64,000 nucleotides of DNA, from assembly GCA_965221105.1 (NCBI GenBank), contig OZ244871.1:1922001-1986000 (forward strand). Direction: 5' to 3'. The stretch is from GM7GCV1 sp965221105 (lineage in GTDB: Bacteria > Pseudomonadota > Gammaproteobacteria > Pseudomonadales > GM7GCV1). Both the position numbers and the translations under genes were made by a program. Positions 61,268 to 64,000 of this stretch are shown here, piece after piece (the first letter of the stretch is position 1; each line of letters begins with the position of its first letter). The notes below the pieces were generated by a model. It did no database searches and had not been told where the DNA came from. It saw only the letters and a program-made list of their open reading frames with translations.

Positions 61268-61935
61268 GCGAAAGCGAAGAATCCCTTCCTCTGAATGACG
61301 ACCTGGTCGTCGCGTACCTCCGCGACAACCCGGACTTCTTCAAGACCCATCCCACGCTGATCGCTGATCTGAACTTCCCCCACGAGACCGGGGATGCAGT
61401 CTCGTTGATTCAGCGACAGGTGGAATTGCTGCGTGACAACCAGCAAACAACCAGACAGTACCTTGCCGTCCTGGGCGCCCATGCAAAGACCAATGAGGCA
61501 CTGCTCGCGCGCGTGCGGGCCCTGAGTGTCTCGGCGGTCGCAGCTGGCACACCCAGGGCCACCCTGGAAGCGCTGTCCAGAACCATCATTGAGGATTTTG
61601 GGCTGGATTCAGTGTATCTGGTCGCCGAACAGGGTAAGTGGCCGGTGAGCGCAGACAATATCATCAGTCTGAGCCCCGCAGACCTGGTCAATCTGCGCAC
61701 TGCTGTGCACAGTCTGCCGGTGTTCGTCGGTCGTCCGTCTCGCAAAATGAAGGAGTTGCTGTTTTCCGGGGACATAGACAATGTGGCCTCAATAGCCATG
61801 AGCCGGTTCACATACAAGGGTGCAGATACCTACCTGATCATCGGCAGCAGGAACGACAGGCATTTCACGAATGATATGGGGACCGACCTGATTGCCTACA
61901 TTGGTAATCTGCTTGAGGCCCTGCTGAGCAGGTAG
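61264..61935 (+). CDS. DUF484 family protein
   Basis: A 223-residue protein of unknown function found between dapF and xerC in most gammaproteobacteria. The N-terminus VVAYLRDNPDFFKTHPTLIA and GDAVSLIQRQVELLRDNQQT are typical of DUF484; the C-terminal half is GAF-like (ADTYLIIGSRNDRHFTNDMG). Coupled to dapF by an ATGA overlap. A coiled-coil is probable around residues 45-80. Confidence 0.93.
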   Translation: MSESEESLPLNDDLVVAYLRDNPDFFKTHPTLIADLNFPHETGDAVSLIQRQVELLRDNQQTTRQYLAVLGAHAKTNEALLARVRALSVSAVAAGTPRATLEALSRTIIEDFGLDSVYLVAEQGKWPVSADNIISLSPADLVNLRTAVHSLPVFVGRPSRKMKELLFSGDIDNVASIAMSRFTYKGADTYLIIGSRNDRHFTNDMGTDLIAYIGNLLEALLSR

Positions 61936-61988
61936 GTCATCCGGGCGATGCCAGTCGTTCAGGTCTTTTCAGAGAGCAGCACGGTGCC

Positions 61989-62936
61989 ATGAAGATTGAA
62001 GATGGAGTTGCACATTTTCTGGAGCATCTGCGCACCGAGCGGCGCTACTCACCACACACTCTAAAAAACTACGCTCGTGATCTGTCCGGTCTCGTCCAGG
62101 CGACGGGTGGGTCGGTGTTGATGGATGATGTCGACAACCTGTCGATTCGCCAGCGTGTGGCTGACATGCATCGTACAGGCCTTGGAGGGCGAAGTATTCA
62201 GCGCTGGCTGTCTGCTGTTCGATCCTGTTTTCGCTATGGACAGCGGCAGCGCTGGTGTCGACATAATCCCGCAGAGGGTGTGCGCACGCCCAAAGCGGCA
62301 CACACCCTGCCCAAAGCCATGGATGTGGATGAGATGAGCCAGTTGCTCGACGTACGTGGTGATGCTGACACCAGTTGGCTCGGAATCCGCAACAGGGCGA
62401 TATTCGAGCTGCTCTACTCTTCAGGAATGCGTATCAGCGAGCTGTGCGGCCTGGATATCTATGACCTCAGTTTTGATGATGCATCGCTGCGGGTGACGGG
62501 CAAGGGCAACAAGACGCGACAGCTTCCGGTCGGTCGCCAGGCATTGGCCGCTGTTCGTTCCTGGTTGGCGGTGCGCCCGGAAAAAGCCGCTGATCATTCC
62601 GGGAACGCACTGTTTATAAGTTCCCGGGGTGGGAGGGTAAGTGCCCGAAGTATTCAAAAACAGCTGCGCGACTGGGGTATCCGCCAGGGAATCAATGCTC
62701 CTGTGAGTCCTCACACATTGCGCCATTCCTTTGCCAGTCACATGCTTGAATCGAGTGGGGATCTCAGAGCAGTGCAGGAACTTCTGGGTCACGCAAGCAT
62801 CTCTACGACGCAGGTGTACACACATTTGGACTATCAGCACCTGACCAAGGTGTATGATCAGACGCATCCGCGTGCGGGACGTATCTCATCGACCCGCGAC
62901 CGCGTCCGGTCTGAAGATGAAACAGACAGCACCTGA
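61989..62936 (+). CDS. xerC: Tyrosine recombinase XerC
   Basis: With XerD resolves chromosome dimers at dif. 315 residues. The N-terminal SAM-like domain (FLEHLRTERRYSPHTLKNYA) is followed by the catalytic domain with Arg in YSSGMRISELCGLD (about 143), Lys in VTGKGNKTRQLPVG (about 170), HTLRHSFASHMLESSGDLRA (His/Arg, about 239-258) and LGHASISTTQVYTHLDYQHL (His and Tyr nucleophile, about 262-281). Its position after DUF484 confirms it as housekeeping XerC rather than an island integrase. The C-terminal tail is a little longer than usual. Confidence 0.95.
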   Translation: MKIEDGVAHFLEHLRTERRYSPHTLKNYARDLSGLVQATGGSVLMDDVDNLSIRQRVADMHRTGLGGRSIQRWLSAVRSCFRYGQRQRWCRHNPAEGVRTPKAAHTLPKAMDVDEMSQLLDVRGDADTSWLGIRNRAIFELLYSSGMRISELCGLDIYDLSFDDASLRVTGKGNKTRQLPVGRQALAAVRSWLAVRPEKAADHSGNALFISSRGGRVSARSIQKQLRDWGIRQGINAPVSPHTLRHSFASHMLESSGDLRAVQELLGHASISTTQVYTHLDYQHLTKVYDQTHPRAGRISSTRDRVRSEDETDST

Positions 62937-63488
62937 AACCTGATTCGACACAGTACTGTCCGGGCATCGCGATGGGGGTGCTGTCCCCGGCCATACTGGC
63001 TCTCAGGATGACCGATAACGTGGCTGTGATTGATGACCTCACAACGAATAAACGGGAACAAGAATAGACGATACCCAAACTGTATTCGCATCGATAGATG
63101 CGAATGTTGTTCCTGTGCTGGTGCTCTGTGCGTTGTCCCTGGTGGGGAACTACATCTATTGGATACAAAATCTACGGATTGGGTTTCAATACAGGCACCA
63201 TGCCTATTGGCTGTCTGCTGTTCTTTGTATCCCACGATGTGACGTATGTAGCCATGTACTCCACATGGTTTCATGAAAAAACCACTGTTTTCCCAAATTG
63301 TACTGATTTGGTTTATGTCTCACCGTGATCATGGAACTGGCTTTTTTGTGATGGTCCTGAAATTCGTGCGGAAGGAAGTGATGCCTGAGGTATCACAGCG
63401 AATGGTTGCTCTTGTGATGCTGGGTGAGCTGCTGTGTTTTTCGCCTGGATGATTGTAAAAATCACCATGGATGATGAATTGTTTCTCA
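62937..63488. other. Intergenic region after xerC
   Basis: About 550 bp without a recognisable gene. It has a perfect 9-bp hairpin ATTCGCATC-GATA-GATGCGAAT (63084-63105), without a T-tract. The right end is the target duplication of the mini IS66-like element. Confidence 0.4.
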
Positions 63489-63878
63489 GTAACTACTCGC
63501 CCCCTTTTCCTGCTCGATCATTGTGGCGGCGGTGCCGTTGAGTGCGATGTGGATGGCGGTCAGCGGGTTGTAGCTCTGGTGGGCCATGGACTGGAGATAG
63601 CTGGAGATTCTGCAGTGGGCCTCGGCGTGGCGGAGGGTTCGGAAGCAGCCGGAGACCTTCTGCCTGACCTTGGCCATGCGGATATCACGCTCGGCGCGCC
63701 GTCCGCACACAGCGTCTCGAGGTACACCAAATGCGGCGCGATCAGCGCGATCAGCGCCTGACACAACCCCGCCGTCGCCTTGGAATCGAAATATGCGTTG
63801 CCCATGACCCTGTGCAATAATGAAACGCACACACCATAGAACCTCTTTCCTATGATGTCAAGGGGAGCGAGTAGTTAC
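63489..63878 (-). mobile_element. 390-bp non-autonomous derivative of the IS66-like element
   Basis: Both ends read GTAACTACTCGC (perfect 12-bp inverted repeats) and the element is flanked by a perfect 8-bp direct repeat, GTTTCTCA (63481-63488 and 63879-63886). The left ~210 bp correspond to 20665-20876 and the right ~180 bp to 21572-21763 of the larger copy, joined at a short GCGC-containing overlap. The transposase is reduced to fused end pieces. The undamaged target duplication suggests it moved as a mini-element, mobilised in trans, and relatively recently. Confidence 0.85.
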
Positions 63879-63886
63879 GTTTCTCA

Positions 63887-64000
63887 TTATTTTTGGCGTG
63901 ACGATCTTCTCGTGCAGCCCGTTCACCTTTGCCATGATGGCGTCCCGCAAGTCTGCTCTGGGACAACCTGTATTCCGCCTGGGTTGGGTACCTGATCATG
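63887..64000. other. Sequence to the window end, no gene recognised
   Basis: The last ~110 bp, beginning with an AT-rich stretch and then CTCGTGCAGCCCGTTCACC, may be the edge of a gene running beyond the window, but nothing can be assigned. Confidence 0.3.

Noticed and set aside
61989..62936. xerC considered as an island integrase for the nearby mini-element
   Set aside because: Its place after dapF-DUF484 and its motifs mark it as the housekeeping dif recombinase; the mini-element has IS66-type ends instead.
63084..63105. Perfect 9-bp hairpin with GATA loop after xerC, considered as a terminator
   Set aside because: It is about 150 bp after the stop codon and lacks a T-tract, so I mention it only in the intergenic description.

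Overview
The window looks like chromosome of a gammaproteobacterium. The core gene order matches what is known from Pseudomonas and the marine Cellvibrio/Spongiibacter/Halieaceae-type lineages: hisBHAF with mutY-yggX, rpoD-dnaG-yqeY-rpsU facing tsaD-folB-folK, leuS-lptE-holA, lnt-corC-ybeY-phoH, and cyaY facing lptM-lysA-dapF-DUF484-xerC. I cannot name a genus. Metabolic genes include GSH-dependent formaldehyde oxidation (class III ADH plus S-formylglutathione hydrolase), acetyl-CoA synthetase, a long-type isocitrate lyase, and the glycine cleavage proteins GcvT and GcvP (gcvH is not here).

Layout. 1-11.5 kb: housekeeping (panD, formaldehyde detoxification, acs, histidine biosynthesis, a split DUF523/DUF1722 gene, mutY, yggX). 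11.6-20.15 kb: a decayed integrative island that starts at the 3' end of tRNA-Phe(GAA) and ends at an imperfect copy of that 3' end. It holds a P4-type integrase broken at an A9 run, an AlpA-like regulator, a second tyrosine recombinase, integrase and transposase fragments, a DUF1778/GNAT toxin-antitoxin pair, and a two-gene operon of a DUF488 protein and an unrecognised partner. 20.6-23.5 kb: a dead IS66-like element with its target duplication, a ~160-bp inverted-repeat element, and a frameshifted AlbA_2/ATPase gene. 23.9-40.6 kb: core genes again (Deg protease, Hsp20, HigBA, tRNA-Ile2(CAU), rpoD to the MATE and MAPEG genes). 40.6-44.8 kb: a small defence-like island holding a decayed nuclease-like gene, an IS21-type end, the intact three-gene operon DUF262 / AAA ATPase / unknown protein, and an IS66-like end. 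45-63.5 kb: aceA, MOSC, gcvPT with a divergent LysR gene, a DUF3883 protein, then lnt to xerC. 63.5-63.9 kb: a 390-bp non-autonomous derivative of the IS66-like element with a perfect 8-bp target duplication.

The best candidate for an undescribed system is the tightly overlapped DUF262-ATPase-unknown operon (41348-44488). The DUF488 plus partner operon (18228-19951) is second. A recurring feature is single-base frameshifts at short homopolymers (integrase, AlbA_2 gene, transposase, DUF523/DUF1722, possibly the MOSC start and the mutY end). These may reflect genome decay or assembly indels, and read-level checks would separate the two. All family assignments come from reading motifs; no database search was possible.
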